NCBI GenBank assembly: GCA_003427395.1
Contig: BFEA01000165.1
Span: forward strand, 1,599,962-1,663,961
Source of the DNA: Chara braunii
Lineage: Eukaryota; Streptophyta; Charophyceae; Charales; Characeae
Direction of reading: 5' to 3'
Length of the DNA stretch: 64,000 nt
Part shown: in pieces, positions 1 to 12,324 of the stretch
Layout: every line of letters begins with the position of its first letter
How positions within the stretch are numbered: the first letter of the stretch is position 1
Translations under genes and position numbers: made by a program
The notes under the pieces: model-generated
Told to the model about the DNA's origin: nothing
The model's database searches: none
What the model saw: the letters and a program-made list of their open reading frames with translations, nothing else

Positions 1-1186
1 TGGGAATTCTGTCTTCCATAACAGGTCCCTTTCCTGCGCACCGGAGTGCAGTGCACCAGTGCTGCAATGTCTTTGCATGTGTGTCTCTCTGGCCACTATC
101 AATGACTCGTCATACCGCATCTTCTCCAGGATCCTGGAAAGACTCACCAATTCTCCAAAACCATCCACTAACCGTACCAGAACCGTGGGTGCTCACAAAT
201 ATAATCGACGATCCACTCCTTGCATCAAATAACATGCAAGGCACTTCTGATAGAACAGATCTCACCCAGAAATGACTATCCCATACTTTAGAACTTTCGG
301 CACAGAGAGAGGCTGCACAGCAGCTTTTCGAACTGTGACAAAAGCAGGTAGGATTAGCTGAACCCCTACAAAAGCCAGCCAAACTGACTCTCTACTCGTA
401 AAAACGCACTACCTTTCATCGCAGACAACCTGACTTTCTTGATGTACCATAGGGATTGACAGTGTACAAGACCCCGAGACCTCCGTTGCTGAACTCGCCT
501 AATATAAAGGGGAAAAAACTCAACGAAACCTCAGGCCCATCTCCCCAGATTCCAAAGCCAGCAAAGTGAGACAGCTACTTGTCTTCAAACCTTGGGCAAC
601 CTACAGCAGTAAACACAGAGCACTGAAACCCTTTGCATTAACCTCACCTGTTTGTTTTCGTTCTACCGATCGAACAACATGCCTTGCGAGAACGCAGAAC
701 TGAAAACATCCGACGTTCCCACGTAAGAACCTTCAATTCTCGCCTTACGATCTCGTTGAGTGATCGCTGTTTATGCAATATGCTAACCTAATCGACATTT
801 CCGAAACTGACATGTTAACTTTCTATCGTAAACAACGTCAGTCGTCACGCAATATGCGACTACAAACCCAAGAAAGACAACATCCCTTCTCAGTGCAGGG
901 ATCAACCACATTCCACAGCAGCATGGTTGTCCAACTGCTGGTTTAGACACTAAGACCTGCTATCTGGTGGGATCTCACCTACACACATCAGCCTCAAAAA
1001 AGTGCAGAATACCTGCTCTGCAGTGCCAGCTCACCTATACACATCAGCCTCAACACGTGCAACAGTAACATATCTAGGTACCAGTGTTGTCCGGAAGATC
1101 GACCTGAACAGCATAAAAAAACCCACAAGTCAATTAAGACCTTGGCGTTTTGGAGTCGGAGCAAACCTCCAGCACTAATTTTTGAC

Positions 1187-1188
<2 letters not shown>

Positions 1189-1234
<46 letters not shown>

Positions 1235-1313
1235 CACCCACTGCATGCCCTGCTCTCTACGACCATGCAGACAGCCAAGTACACATGTAATGTGCAGACT
1301 AGAGAAAATGGGG

Positions 1314-1348
<35 letters not shown>
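1189..1348. repeat. Two (CT)n microsatellites
   Basis: (CT)n runs at about 1189-1231 and 1316-1348 are separated by 84 bp of unique sequence. The apparent Ser-Leu and Arg-Glu ORFs across them are artefacts of the dinucleotide. Confidence 0.95.
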
Positions 1349-1350
<2 letters not shown>

Positions 1351-2678
1351 CACACACTTCTCTTCGACCATGCTGAAGACAAGGCAATAGGTGAGGCACT
1401 AGACAACAAACAGAAAGATCCCCACCGGACCTCAAATTCAGCTTCATTCCTCTGCAAAGGAAAAGGACGACCAAAGCTCTTCTCCGTCTCACTAACGTCA
1501 ACCTTGCCGCAGTAGATGTCTGTCAGAAAGTAGAGTGACAGCTGTTGTGACCGAGTGTAACACCCACTGCTGGTGTCTGAATCCTGCCTTCAGCAACCCA
1601 AGTGTCATGGCTGCGTTGCAGACGACATAATGGCAACTTCCCATCTACAACATCCTCGGAACACCTTCCGAGCTGAAGGTTTTGAAACAACTGTTGGCTC
1701 CAGACACTAGCTCCCTACTCTCTCCTGAGCATTTTTCTTTCATCCCGTATAACTCTGTCCAAGCCCCAACAACAGATTTGCCAGAACTTCGACAGGTAGT
1801 ATAGTACAACCCCCCCACCCTCCTCCACATACCTAGCTTCATACCGCCCTAACCCTTGCCTGTTATCAAACAATGACATCGTGGTCAAATGGATCTTTCT
1901 CGATTCGTGCTGTGGATGTCAGTTCAAGATCCTGCCTTCAGGTAGGTAACTCCACTACTGAGTAGAGATTTGAAGCGCAACACATGCTGAAGTCTACTGC
2001 AGATTTCTGCCCCTTACCTTAGGGAGCTGATACCCGCCATTAGCCTAAGCTGACGAGCTACCTCGCAAGGCTTGCGAGCCTCTAACTTTTTCAGTTCATG
2101 GTGGACTGCCTTCCGCATTCGCTACTGGCCCACGCCTGAAGCGTCGTGGCATTCATAGACTGGCAAGAGCGTGAACTAGCTCAAGGCAACCAGGTGTTTT
2201 AAGATGGAAAAGTTTCCATGCAAACACATCTATGCAAGCGGAAAAGAACAGCACGGAAAACTTTCCATGCATGCACAGTGAAGGAGGAATTCTCCCTCCG
2301 ACGACATCCACAGACTTATTTTCTGCTGGTAAGTACAAGCTTTACCCACCCAATTTCAAGGACGATATTTTCAACTTGCACACACATTGGCGCCATGAGG
2401 ATGACAGCCCAGCGGGTCACCGCGCTACTACCCTGGAGAACGGGCATCATCATCATTTAATGATGCCATCAACGGAGCTGTCCTTTGCTCGGGTGGTCTC
2501 ATTCACTGTGCCAAAATAGGTCCTGCACAAAATACTACTCCCTTGGTGGAAAGTTTGCCGCAAACGGACATTCCACCACTCAATGATGAAGTCCATATTT
2601 ATTTGCAGGAAGTCAAACCGCCTGTCGATGAAATCTTGTAAATGATCATCTGGCTCACTTACGGAACAATGCTGAGTA

Positions 2679-2805
2679 GAATTCAGCTGACCAGAAATCT
2701 TGGTGTCAGCCAACTATCCTACAGAATTCAGCTGACCAGAATTCTTGCTGCAAGTAAGAATTCTGCTGACCAGAATTCTTGCTGCCAGCGAACCATCCTG
2801 CGTAA
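2679..2805. repeat. Three-copy tandem repeat with EcoRI-like palindromes
   Basis: Three imperfect copies begin near 2679, 2724 and 2756. They share AGAATTCAGCTGACCAGAAT and then CTTGCTG or similar. The first copy also shares its tail (AACYATCCT) with the third. Nothing indicates a function. Confidence 0.7.
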
Positions 2806-3614
2806 GCGGTTAAGACATCGTGTGCACTCTACCGCAGTCCACAGTACAATATGTAAGAAGGCACCGCTCATGCCGCTCCTGACTGTATGTAAATTGGGCA
2901 GTTCACATCCAAAAGGAAAAACAAAAGGCTGCAGCTTCCGAGGTCGGCATTTGTACGGAGTAGTGGATCATCCAATTCTCAAAATAACCACCTTGCTCCC
3001 GCAACTTCAGTCTGCCGGTCAACACCCCGATGGATGCAGAAGAAAGAGGGGAGAACAAGTTGTCCGCTGCGGATTTGTACATAGAAAAGTGATGATACAG
3101 AATTCAAATACTCACATACCAAATCCAGGTCGAGTAAAACTGCTGGAACAGAGGCAAAACGTCAAAAGCAGGGGTGGCACAAGCAAAGACGACTCAAGCT
3201 TTCGAACCGGCATGGGAGGGAAAATGAGAGCACCAGGTCTTTCCGGCAAACAAAAATGGATCCCATTCCGAGTTTAAAATTAACACGATACCTGAAGCCA
3301 GGCATTGGTGTTGTTGTATTTGTTGCCAGATTCCACGTATCCGTTTTCAACCTCTGGTACAGTTGTACTCTAAAGACATCCAAGTTATGGCGTGCTGCTA
3401 CATTTACCAAATGCAAATAAAATCCTTCTTCAGCAATTGTGTAGTGCACAACACATCACATCGTCCATTCCGATGCCTTGGCAAAGCACACAGGTCATAC
3501 CGTCACCTGGAATTTCAAGCAAACCATTTGCGCACCCAGAATCTCATTCAGCAGCATGTCTAAACACAGTACCCATCAAGAAAACGAAAAAGGAGGCATG
3601 AGCTGTCCCCTCAC

Positions 3615-5630
3615 CTTGTCAACAGGTTCACTCATTTCGGCACCCATAGGGGATGGCCGGCCAAAGGCCTCCATCATCCCATGTTCATCGGGGTGCATGC
3701 CCACACCCCTGTCCGCTCCCTCAGGTCCCGATCCAAACCAGTTGTTTCTCATTAGGTCTCTGCCCGCAAAAGCAGGGTCCAAACCAGATGGTCCCCGATC
3801 CGTGCCTTCACCAAATCTTAGCCCACTCTTGACATCCAACGGGACCATATTAACACCCGGCATGCTTGCTGGGTCTCTCAGATTCCCAAAATCAAGTCCA
3901 CCTCGCTCTCGAAGACCATCCATCATCAGCTGTGATGGTGCTCTGCCAGACAACGGTGTTTCCCGCCCCCCAAACTCACCCATGGACCCTTCTCCCATCA
4001 TGGGCCCAAAACTCATGCCAGAATCAGGACCAATCAGCCCTGGTCCAGACTCCAACCCACTCCTGAAACTCTTTGGACCTATATCCAACGGCTCCAGGCC
4101 AATCGGTTTGAACATTCCCGCATTACCGGCCATTCCTGGCCTTCCATCCCCTCTTCCCGGATCAAACGGCGGTCTATCTCCTAGAATGTCACGCATCGGA
4201 TTTGCCATCCCTATTCCCGTCAACACGTCACTTCCAGGCATCCCTGTTTCACGCATCCTGATGATACTGTCCATCAGAGGCGCTGCTGGATCTGCAATCC
4301 CATGTAGTGGCCCGTCTCTCATCTCCCTATCGGATGGGCCTGAACCAGGCCTGAACAACATCGAGCCCACATCCAGCCTATCCTCCCCCCGGATTCTTGC
4401 GTCCCTTTCCCCAACACTTAAGGGAGGGCGATAACCCTGCGGAGGAACATCGATCCTCTCCTCCCTCATCCTAGGCTCCCTTTCCCCAGGGCTCGGCGCC
4501 AGACGCATTGGAAGTGGCAGTAACCCATCCGGCCTCGAACTTCTTCCCTCTGGACTCGACCCACGCCTGTCTTCCCTGCCTTTTCCCTCCCGGTCCGTAG
4601 CTCCTGGACCACCTGCAATGAACATCAAGACATCCCTCTCCTCAGAACCCGATCGTGGGCGGAACCCTCCTGGGCCTTCCATTCTCTCATCCCTTTGCCT
4701 GGAATCTCTCTCCCCTGGTGGAATCCGATAGCCAAGAAGACCATCGGGTCTGTCCTCTCTAGATCGAGGCTCTCTTTCGCCTTGAGCACCGAGCGCTGAC
4801 CCTGACTTGAACGATGGACTGTCAGGCCTGCCTTCTCCCCGGCCCCTGGAGTCACGATCACTTCCACGGAAGCCTGGACCCAACTCAAGCCTCTCTTCCC
4901 GCCGCAAAAGGTCTGATCTCTCATCCCTAGGCCGAGGTTCCCTCTCGGCGGAGTCTGGCCCGTGCCTATAACTTAGTGCCACATCCAGGCAGTCCTCCCT
5001 GGGCCTTGCCTCCCTCTCACCGGGTCTGAACCCCAAGATATCAGCCCTCAGTTCCCGCTCCATGGATTCTGGACGGGGCCGAAAGCTTGGTGGGACAGCA
5101 CCCAACCTATCATCGCGAGGCCATGGCTCTCTATCACCTGGGCCACCACCAGGCCTACCAAACATCCCCATCTCGAACCGCATGTCAAGTGGCCCACCCA
5201 CCATGATATCTGGCCTCTGATTAAATTCCGATGGACCCAAATTCACCCAAGGAGGCGGCGTCCGAACACCATCCAACGGCCCAAGACCAGGCCTTGCATG
5301 CCTTGGAAAATCTAGTGGGCCATCCGGACGATCTTTGAACAGTCCAGCTGCTATGTCAAGCTCAGCCCTCACCAACCGTCTCTCCTCCCTTAGGCGTTCA
5401 TCCCTTATCCGCTCATCCCTTATCCGCTCGTCCCTTATCCGTTCTTCCCTTATCGACTCCCTGATCTCCCTTATCCTTTCTTCCCTTAACCGTTCTTCTC
5501 TCTCCACTTGATATCTTTCAAGATCTCTTCCGATACCTGGATGCCCTGGCGACAGATGACTTCTTCCTGTGCCACTTCCAAACGATAGTCGATCCCTGCC
5601 CTCCGCCGATCCTTTCTCCCATTGTAGAAC
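3615..5630 (-). CDS. Exon 4: Arg-rich tandem repeats and Gly/Met/Pro-rich tail
   Basis: Encodes residues about 1122-1793 (672 codons, phase 0 at both ends). It opens with VLQWEKGSAEGRDR. Then comes a block of RDERI-type hexapeptides (residues about 1163-1208). Residues about 1287-1559 hold roughly ten imperfect repeats of 27-30 residues with the pattern ERExRxREDRxD, a spacer, and FRPxSG. The rest is Gly/Pro/Met/Asp-rich (for example SGMSFGPMMGEGSM). Repeated Arg/Asp/Glu with Gly spacers suggests a disordered RNA- or chromatin-associated region; this is inference. The acceptor CTGCAG lies at 5636-5631. The donor GACAAG/GTGAGG at 3615/3614 is very strong, so the frame closing 13 codons later is probably intron read-through and not the true C terminus. 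Confidence 0.85.
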
Positions 5631-6659
5631 CTGCAGACAATATTCCCCCGCGTAAGTTGCTATCAAGCATCAGCCACTTGGTGTTCGCAAACGCATGAGC
5701 AACTCCCACTTTTACAGACCACAGAGAATACCTCCTGCTCTCTTTACTATTCACATATTGCATTCACTTTTGGTCCAATCCTTAGTTACCATTACTATTA
5801 TCTTATTATCACTGTTTCACACGCATAACACTGCTGCAAGACATCATCGACCAGAACCGCATGTTCAATTTACAGTTCAATCCCCACAGAAACTAAACAA
5901 CAGCCACTCTCTTCCCTTCTGAATCTTGACGACTCCCACCTGGTCAGGAATTCGTTCAGCTGAGCGGCCATGCGGCGGCAAAAGAAAGGGGGCAAGAGCA
6001 GTGGAGGTATCAATCATTTACCAAATTAACCAAATTTGTTCTGGCATCTTGAAACCTGACACAGTTCGTTCGCCTGCAGTATGCAAGTTCTCTGTTGCAG
6101 TTAGATTAAGTGTACAGCATCCATCGAATATTTGTGAGAGGTTTCCCAACAACTGCTTACCTGAGATATTTTTGTCAGCCAATTGACTTTCACAACATCT
6201 ATCATCAGGATCATCACAAAAAACAAACCACAAATAACAGTTGAATGTCTACTACATCGGACTTACGGCTCGAACACAAGTGGTCCTCCAATCAACATCT
6301 GCAAACATGTGAAAGGAGAATCCTACAACATCACTGGAATCGTTATTGGCCTCCAACTACTTCATTGCATGAGTAAAACAAGAAGAAGCCAATTCTATCC
6401 CATAAACCATTCATTCTTCCCGCGAACCAGAAGTGTTTCCCACAGAAAGCACACATCATATCTCATGCACGAGCAGGCAATAACAAAAACGATCCCTGCA
6501 CATTTTCTATTTAATCACGATCTCCAAATTGTTACCCTAACATCCTTGCAGAATACAACTCCCAGAGAACTACTGTCCTCGCCCACCTGCCCAAGTGTGT
6601 AGTACTACACAAACACATTCCCTTGTGCATTTCCCACAATTTAGATAATACTCTCCTCC

Positions 6660-6683
6660 TCCCTCCCTCCCTCCCTCTCTCTC

Positions 6684-6741
<58 letters not shown>

Positions 6742-6785
6742 AGACCCACACACAGACACACACACAGACACACACAGATACACAC
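6660..6785. repeat. (CT)n(CA)n microsatellite
   Basis: A CTCC-rich start passes into (CT)n and then (CA)n with interspersed CAGA units. It lies inside intron 3. Confidence 0.95.
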
Positions 6786-7712
6786 CTACATGCACGCATG
6801 CTCGGAAATCTGGATCAACACTCTCATCAACCCCCATACCACTTTCACATGACCAACCATCAACCAAAGAATTATAAGGCCCAGAAACAACTGGCTGCAT
6901 TCATCAGTCTAATCGTTCAGCAGAATCAGCACTGAATGACGGAAGCGGTCCACCTGTTCCACTAGCTTCCTCATTTGCAGAGTCGTCCCTCCACCTTCAC
7001 CCAGCCGACATCCACAGAAAGTGATAATTATCCTCTTTGTCTCTGTCCTTGGCAGGAACTGTTCATCGCCATGCTTTTCTTTTATTTGTCGGTGATAGCA
7101 TGACTGCAGCCTTGGCCACATGATCGCATCACATATGCTTCATAAGGGTCAGCAGCAAGGTCAATCAAAAGAAGCCAATCGAATAAAACTTGAATTGGAG
7201 TAAAAGCAAACTCTTAAATAAGAGTCTAAACATTTAGTGATGAAAAGGGGACACTTACTCTTCGATCCCTTCCGAAGGCCCTAATTCTGGACAACAACTG
7301 CGCCTTGTCACAGCTATGCCCCTGTTACAGGCCCGAGTATTTCATCACAGACCTGACACTGGTAGCAATTTGCTCCAACCCCCAACCCAAAATTTGTTTG
7401 TCGCGCTTTTTGCACATCAACCAGTTGAGCAGTTTGACAGTGACTATTCAATTGCCTCGTGCGCAATTTTCACTTGCCCCGTGACCCGATACATAGCTAA
7501 CAATTGCCAAGTCAACGATGACGAATCCATCACTCACATCCAGAATCAAGCTTGGGAGCTCTTTTGTAGTATTGATGCTTTATGAAAAACTTCAAGAGGT
7601 CAAATGGACATGCACATTATCGAAGAAGGTTACTTTTATGGTACCTCCAACAGGTTCCCTAAAACCCACAGAAAAGTGAACACTTAATATTACCACGTGA
7701 AAATCATCTCAA

Positions 7713-7828
7713 GCAAGCTTCACGGGCCACGGAGAATCTTGTACCCTTTCACGAACTCCACTTCTCTATTTCTACCTAAAGAACTTTCATGTCAAGCAAG
7801 CTTCACGGGCCATGGAGAATCTTCTACC
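7713..7828. repeat. Short direct duplication in intron 3
   Basis: AAGCTTCACGGGCCA plus the following CGGAGAATCTT or TGGAGAATCTT occurs twice, near 7715 and 7798. The copies are 83 bp apart. Confidence 0.7.
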
Positions 7829-8307
7829 CTAAATCAGATGCTTAACATAAGAAAGGAGGCCCTCACGACTGCGGATGTGACTTCTGTAGTTTTCATGACC
7901 CTCCCGAACCCCTCACGGAACTAAACAGAGAGATTTCATTGCATTCACCACCCGCCTTTCCCAAAAACACAAGGTGGTGCGAACACACCAGATCAGATCA
8001 AATATACCTGTTTCTCGACGAATTTACGCCTTCTAAAATGAAAAATCGACTGCATCTATAGTCAATTGTCAGCTATTTACAAATTACACTAGGATATCAG
8101 CCACTCGCACATCCATTAGCCCACCGGCATAGTTCACCCATGTACACAGCATGCCCCTATTTTTACACTAATAAAGATCCCAATCGGTCAGTTCACATCA
8201 AAGGGGGCCATGGAAGCTGCCAGCAAAAAGTCAACTGCAGAGGAAGGCACACAAGGAGTCATTTGCCCTTAAATGAAAGAGATCGTGTGGACATCAGTCT
8301 TACAAAC

Positions 8308-10334
8308 CTTTGCACCAGGAGGCGCCTTGGCCATTGATGGAGATAGGCTTCGTTCCCATCCCTTTCGCCGCGGCGAATCTCTGCCAGGGGAGCTGGCACG
8401 CCCTCTTGGAAACTGTGACGAACCCCCTGCTTCTTCATAACGCATGCGTTTTCTCTCACTCTCCCGGTCAAATGAAGCCCTCTCGGCAGGATCCACCCTA
8501 TCCCTTGCAGCATCCCTATCTCTACCACCTTCCTTCCGCTCTAGTCCCCTATCGCTTTCTTTGTACAGCCCAGAGGCCTTGTGCCTATCACTTTCAAGCT
8601 CCCATCCCGGGAGACGGGCTGCTCTTTCCTTTTCCAATTCATGTGCTGATGACCGATGCAGTTCCTTCGCGTGCGAGCTAGAGATATGCCGTTCATAACC
8701 AGCTGCGCGTTCACTGCTTAAGGCCCGTTTTTCGGAAACTCTTCGTTCCCAGTCCCGTCTAGCTTGGCTTCCATCTCTAGGAGGACTTCGAGCTCTTCCT
8801 TCGTCACGTGTCCTACCCCTTTCACGTTCCCTCTCCTTTTCCCTTTCCCTTTCCCTCTCTTTTTCTCTCTCCCTTTCCCTCTCTCTCTCCCTCTCCCTCA
8901 ATCTTTCTCTGTCTCTTTCCCTGTCCCTTTCCAGAGCTCTCTCCCTCGTACGCTCCCTCTCCCTTTCCCTCTCTCTCTCCCTCTCTCGTTCCCTGTCCCT
9001 ATCCCTGTCCCTATCCCTCTCTCTCCCCCTCTCCAGCTCTCGTGAATCACGCCGAGCAAGCTCTTCCCTAGACTTCTCGGGATGCTTGTGCCCTCCCGCC
9101 CCAGATTGACTACTACTCCGTAAGCCTGTCTCACGAGCATCCCTTCCACTGCCACCCCCAGGTGCTCCCCCTCTGCTGCTACCATTCACCGCACCTGTTT
9201 GTCGGGCAAGCTCTGAACTCTTCCTCTTCCGATCCTCCTCTAGTTTCATGCTGTTTGGACTGGTAGTCGACTTTGGCCCATTTTGCTTAGAAGTTCCAGC
9301 GCCCACCGCTGTGTCAGCTTTGGAAGCAGGTGATCCCTTCGCTCCACCAGATCCCTCCCCAAGCGTCCCAGAAGACTGCGCACGACGACCTCCAGCTGTG
9401 GAAACTATGCGAGTCAAGGATCCACGGTTGGCTGCGGGCTTTGCTCCCTGCTTCCGATCTGCAGCCTGGCTAGCCATCTCCTCGTCCTCCTTCCCCTTGA
9501 CCTCCGTATCCTCAGATTCATGATCACTCACATCACTGTCATCCCATCTCACACCGATCTCATCGAGAACCTTCTCCCCCCCGTCTTCCTGCTTGCGGTC
9601 TGCAGTTTTGATTTCGTCCTTGTCCTCCTTTTGCTCCCCACCAGCCTCTTTGGCATCCACATCCATGCACTGTACTTCATTCTCAGCACCTCTGATCCCT
9701 GCCTTCTCCTCTTCATTTGCTGGCTCCATTTTCTTCAGATTGTCCTTGCCTTGATCTTCAGCCTGCACATCCATGCCCATTCCTTTCCCTTTCTCGTTAG
9801 CTGGCTCAATAACATCTTCCATCTTTCCGTCGGCAGCTTCATTCTCTTCTGCTTGGATGATGTGCGCTTTGTCTGAGGACTTCGTACTCTCTGTCCCATT
9901 CACAGTTGCCTTTCCAGCTTCATGCTCATTATTGCTTCCAATTGCGTCCTCCTTCCGATTCTCTGCTTTGGTTGTCTGTGGCAGCTGGATCTGCGGACTT
10001 CGGCTGGCTTCTGCCACATCAAGCGGGCTCTTTGTACCAACCCCTTCTTCAGGTGCCCCCGGCGCTCCCTCCTTGTCCCTGCCAGCGAGATCTGGCACAT
10101 GATTCACTATTATACTGTCGTCCTCATAATCAACCTGCTCCTCCATCTCCACATCATCCCCAGCATCAAGAGCAGGGACCGCAGAATGCTGTATTTTATC
10201 CTCCTTCGGAGAAGTTTGATCATTCACAGCATTTTCTTTTTCAGAGCCCACATCGCTAGCCACTGACAAAGCTGTAGCACCACGCACTTGTTTGCCTTCC
10301 TCCCTTGACTTCCTTGGCTCTACAGCTGCTTTCC
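8308..10334 (-). CDS. Exon 3: acidic segment and long Arg-Glu block
   Basis: Encodes residues about 447-1121, 2 + 675x3 nt. The first ~350 residues are Asp/Glu/Lys-rich and include EMEEQVDYEDDSIIVNHVPD and several short repeats of the type MEPANEEEKA and VIEPANEKGKG. A basic patch (EEDRKRKSSEL) that could be a nuclear localisation signal follows near residue 815. Residues about 872-958 are an almost pure Arg-Glu/Arg-Asp alternation, as in SR-related or RE-repeat splicing and chromatin proteins. The tail carries RARSPPRDGS, GRDSPRRKGW and SLSPS, typical SP/RS phosphorylation sites. The acceptor is TTGGATGCAG (AG at 10336-10335). The donor GCAAAG/GTTTGTAAG ends the exon at 8308 in phase 0. On the plus strand the RE block reads as a pyrimidine-rich CTCTCC tract, so shadow ORFs there are not genes. 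Confidence 0.85.
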
Positions 10335-11085
10335 CTGCATCCAAGGTAGCAAACCACATTGGTGACAGACATAGTTTACGATCACTAAGAGAGCAGACCA
10401 CACCACCTAAGTCGTTCTCGGTGTTTTCATAAATTATTCACTTTTCACCTTTGCAAAGTTTGCTTCTCTATATGCATGCCAACTATGAACAGCCATTCCG
10501 TAGGGAAAAACTCAGAGGCATATACCCTTCAGTAAGTAGGCAAGCCCATGTCAATAGTTTCCCTCCCGTTAGAACCACGTGTCAAGCTTCAATGCACACC
10601 AGAGCAGAGTAGCCACCGTATTTCCCAATGTGTGATTTTTTAAAGGCAATTCAAAAACAATGATTATCAAAAGCAGCTAGTGGTTCCCCCCCCCAGCACA
10701 TTCTTGCTGGGGACGGGAATTTTTTCCCTCGTGGGCCTACATTCTTGTTTGGGGCTCGTAGACCCCACTGCCGCTAAAAAAAACACGATCCCCTCAATGG
10801 GCAAAAAAAAAACACCAATCTTGGCCGCTGATCTTTGTTGATCGAAGGCCAAGATTGGGCAAGATTCAAACTGGGAGCAGGCGCTGGACTTCACAGAAAG
10901 ACTACTCCGCACCGCCCCGGCGTTTCAAACTTCGACGGAAGTCAGCCAACCGGCGACGTGCGACCCCGCCATTCTGTTGATCCGTTGGAGACGTGCTGCG
11001 TGAGCCCGCCGTCATCGTCGCTGCAACTTTCCTCAGTGAGAGCCCACCATCGCGACTGCAGGTGTGAGAGAGAGAGAGAAGAGCT

Positions 11086-11990
11086 GTGAGGCTCCTGTTC
11101 TTCTTCTTCTTCTCCTCCTCCGCCACTACTTCCTCCTCTCCTATTCATCATCATGATCGTCACCCTCTTCTCCTCTTTTTCTTCTTCTTCTTCTCCCCCT
11201 CCACAACTTCTTCCTCCTCTCTGATTGTCATCCTCATCTTCCTCTCCTCCTCCTCCTCCACAACTTCCTCCTCTCTCCTTCATCATCATTATCCTCATCT
11301 TCCTCTCCTCCTCTCCTCCACAATTTTTTCTCCTCTGATTCATCATCCTCATCTTCTTCTCCTCCTCCATTTCCTCCTCCTCCTCCACAAGTTCTTCCTC
11401 CTATTCTATTCATCACCGCCATCGTCATCTCCTCTTCCTCCTCCCCCACCCTGCTGCCCAGCATCATGAGGCAAAGGATCAAACCCCCTCCCCCTCCACA
11501 TTCCACTCTTCTTCCTCGCATTGTGTTCTTCGTCTTCTCCTCTTGCTCTTATTCTCGTGCTCTCTTTCTCTTGCTTTGATTCTCTTGCTCTTATTCTCTT
11601 GCTCTTATCCTCTTGCTCTTATTCTCTTGCTCTTATTCTCCTCTTGCTCTTCTAGTCCTCATCCTCGTCTTCTTCACCCTCCTCTTCTCTTCTTAAGTTT
11701 TCCTCCTCTGCTCCAATTCTTCGCCTCTTGCTCTTCGTCTTCTTCATCCTCCTCTCCTCTTCTTATCTTTTCCTTCTCCACTCCCTTTCATCCTCTTCTT
11801 ATATTTTCCACTTGTTATCTTTTCCCCCTCTGTCTAATATTCCCACTTCTGATTTTTTTATTTAAAGAAAAGTTCAAAAAAACCCTAACCCTCTCCTCCG
11901 CCTCCAATCTTCTCCTCCTCCACGTCTTCTTCTCCCTTCCTCTTTTTCTCCTTCTCCTCCTCTTCTTTTTCTCCTCCGTTTGCTGATGGC
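11086..11990. repeat. 0.9-kb polypyrimidine tract
   Basis: Almost continuous C/T on the plus strand. The first half has a minisatellite of roughly 60 bp in which CCTCCTCC, CACAACTTCC and TCATCATCATCC segments recur. The middle (about 11540-11660) is dominated by TTCTCTTGCTC repeats. ORFs rich in Ser/Leu/Pro or Arg/Glu here are compositional. AAACCCTAACCCT, a telo-box-like string, lies at about 11879-11891. Confidence 0.9.
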
Positions 11991-12176
11991 CAGGTATGCT
12001 GTTCTCCACGTCTGCTGGTGCCCATTATTACTGTAACACCCCCACCCCCACCATAACGCACTCGACACAACCCCCCACCAAAACGGAAAAAAGTTCACCG
12101 TTTTCTATGCAGATTCTAACTGTTCTCGGCAAGCACAGTCAAACCTTGCTATCAAAGAAAAACAAAATAAAAAACG

Positions 12177-12324
12177 ATTGGACCATTTCTGAGATAGACC
12201 GGAATCGCGGTTGGACGCCCTGCGTTGATCCAGCTTGGTGGCATCAGGGCCGGTCCAACCGGCCAGTTGATGGCCCAACACTGTCTCAGAGACCATTTTT
12301 CAACCATTGGATTTTTGGTCCAAT
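12177..12324. mobile_element. Foldback or MITE-like element
   Basis: The ends are ATTGGACCA and TGGTCCAAT, a perfect 9-bp inverted repeat. Further imperfect inverted matches lie inside (TTTCTGAGA against TCTCAGAGA; GGTTGGAC against GTCCAACC). About 148 bp, non-coding. No target-site duplication could be picked out by eye. Confidence 0.5.

Larger units (their letters stand above)
1..3614. other. Downstream flank or last intron; terminal exon not resolved
   Basis: This stretch lies beyond the donor at 3614. A possible 23-nt microexon (3142-3120, minus) has a good pyrimidine tract plus CCAG acceptor and a GTATGT donor, but no convincing continuation was found. The other short ORFs here have no recognisable motif. 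The stretch also holds two CT microsatellites and a small tandem repeat near 2.7 kb. The real 3' end may lie outside the window. Confidence 0.4.
5631..8307 (-). other. Intron 3 of the LisH gene
   Basis: About 2.7 kb between exons 3 and 4. It contains a mixed (CT)n(CA)n microsatellite at about 6660-6785 and a duplicated segment (see 7713-7828). No coding motif was found. Confidence 0.65.

Noticed and set aside
3478-4434. 318-codon plus-strand ORF, Pro/Ser/Leu-rich
   Set aside because: It is antisense to exon 4 of the LisH gene. The minus strand has the longer open frame with matching splice phases and ordered Arg repeats.
11876-11892. Telomere repeat tract
   Set aside because: Only about two AACCCT units inside a pyrimidine tract; at most a telo-box-like word.
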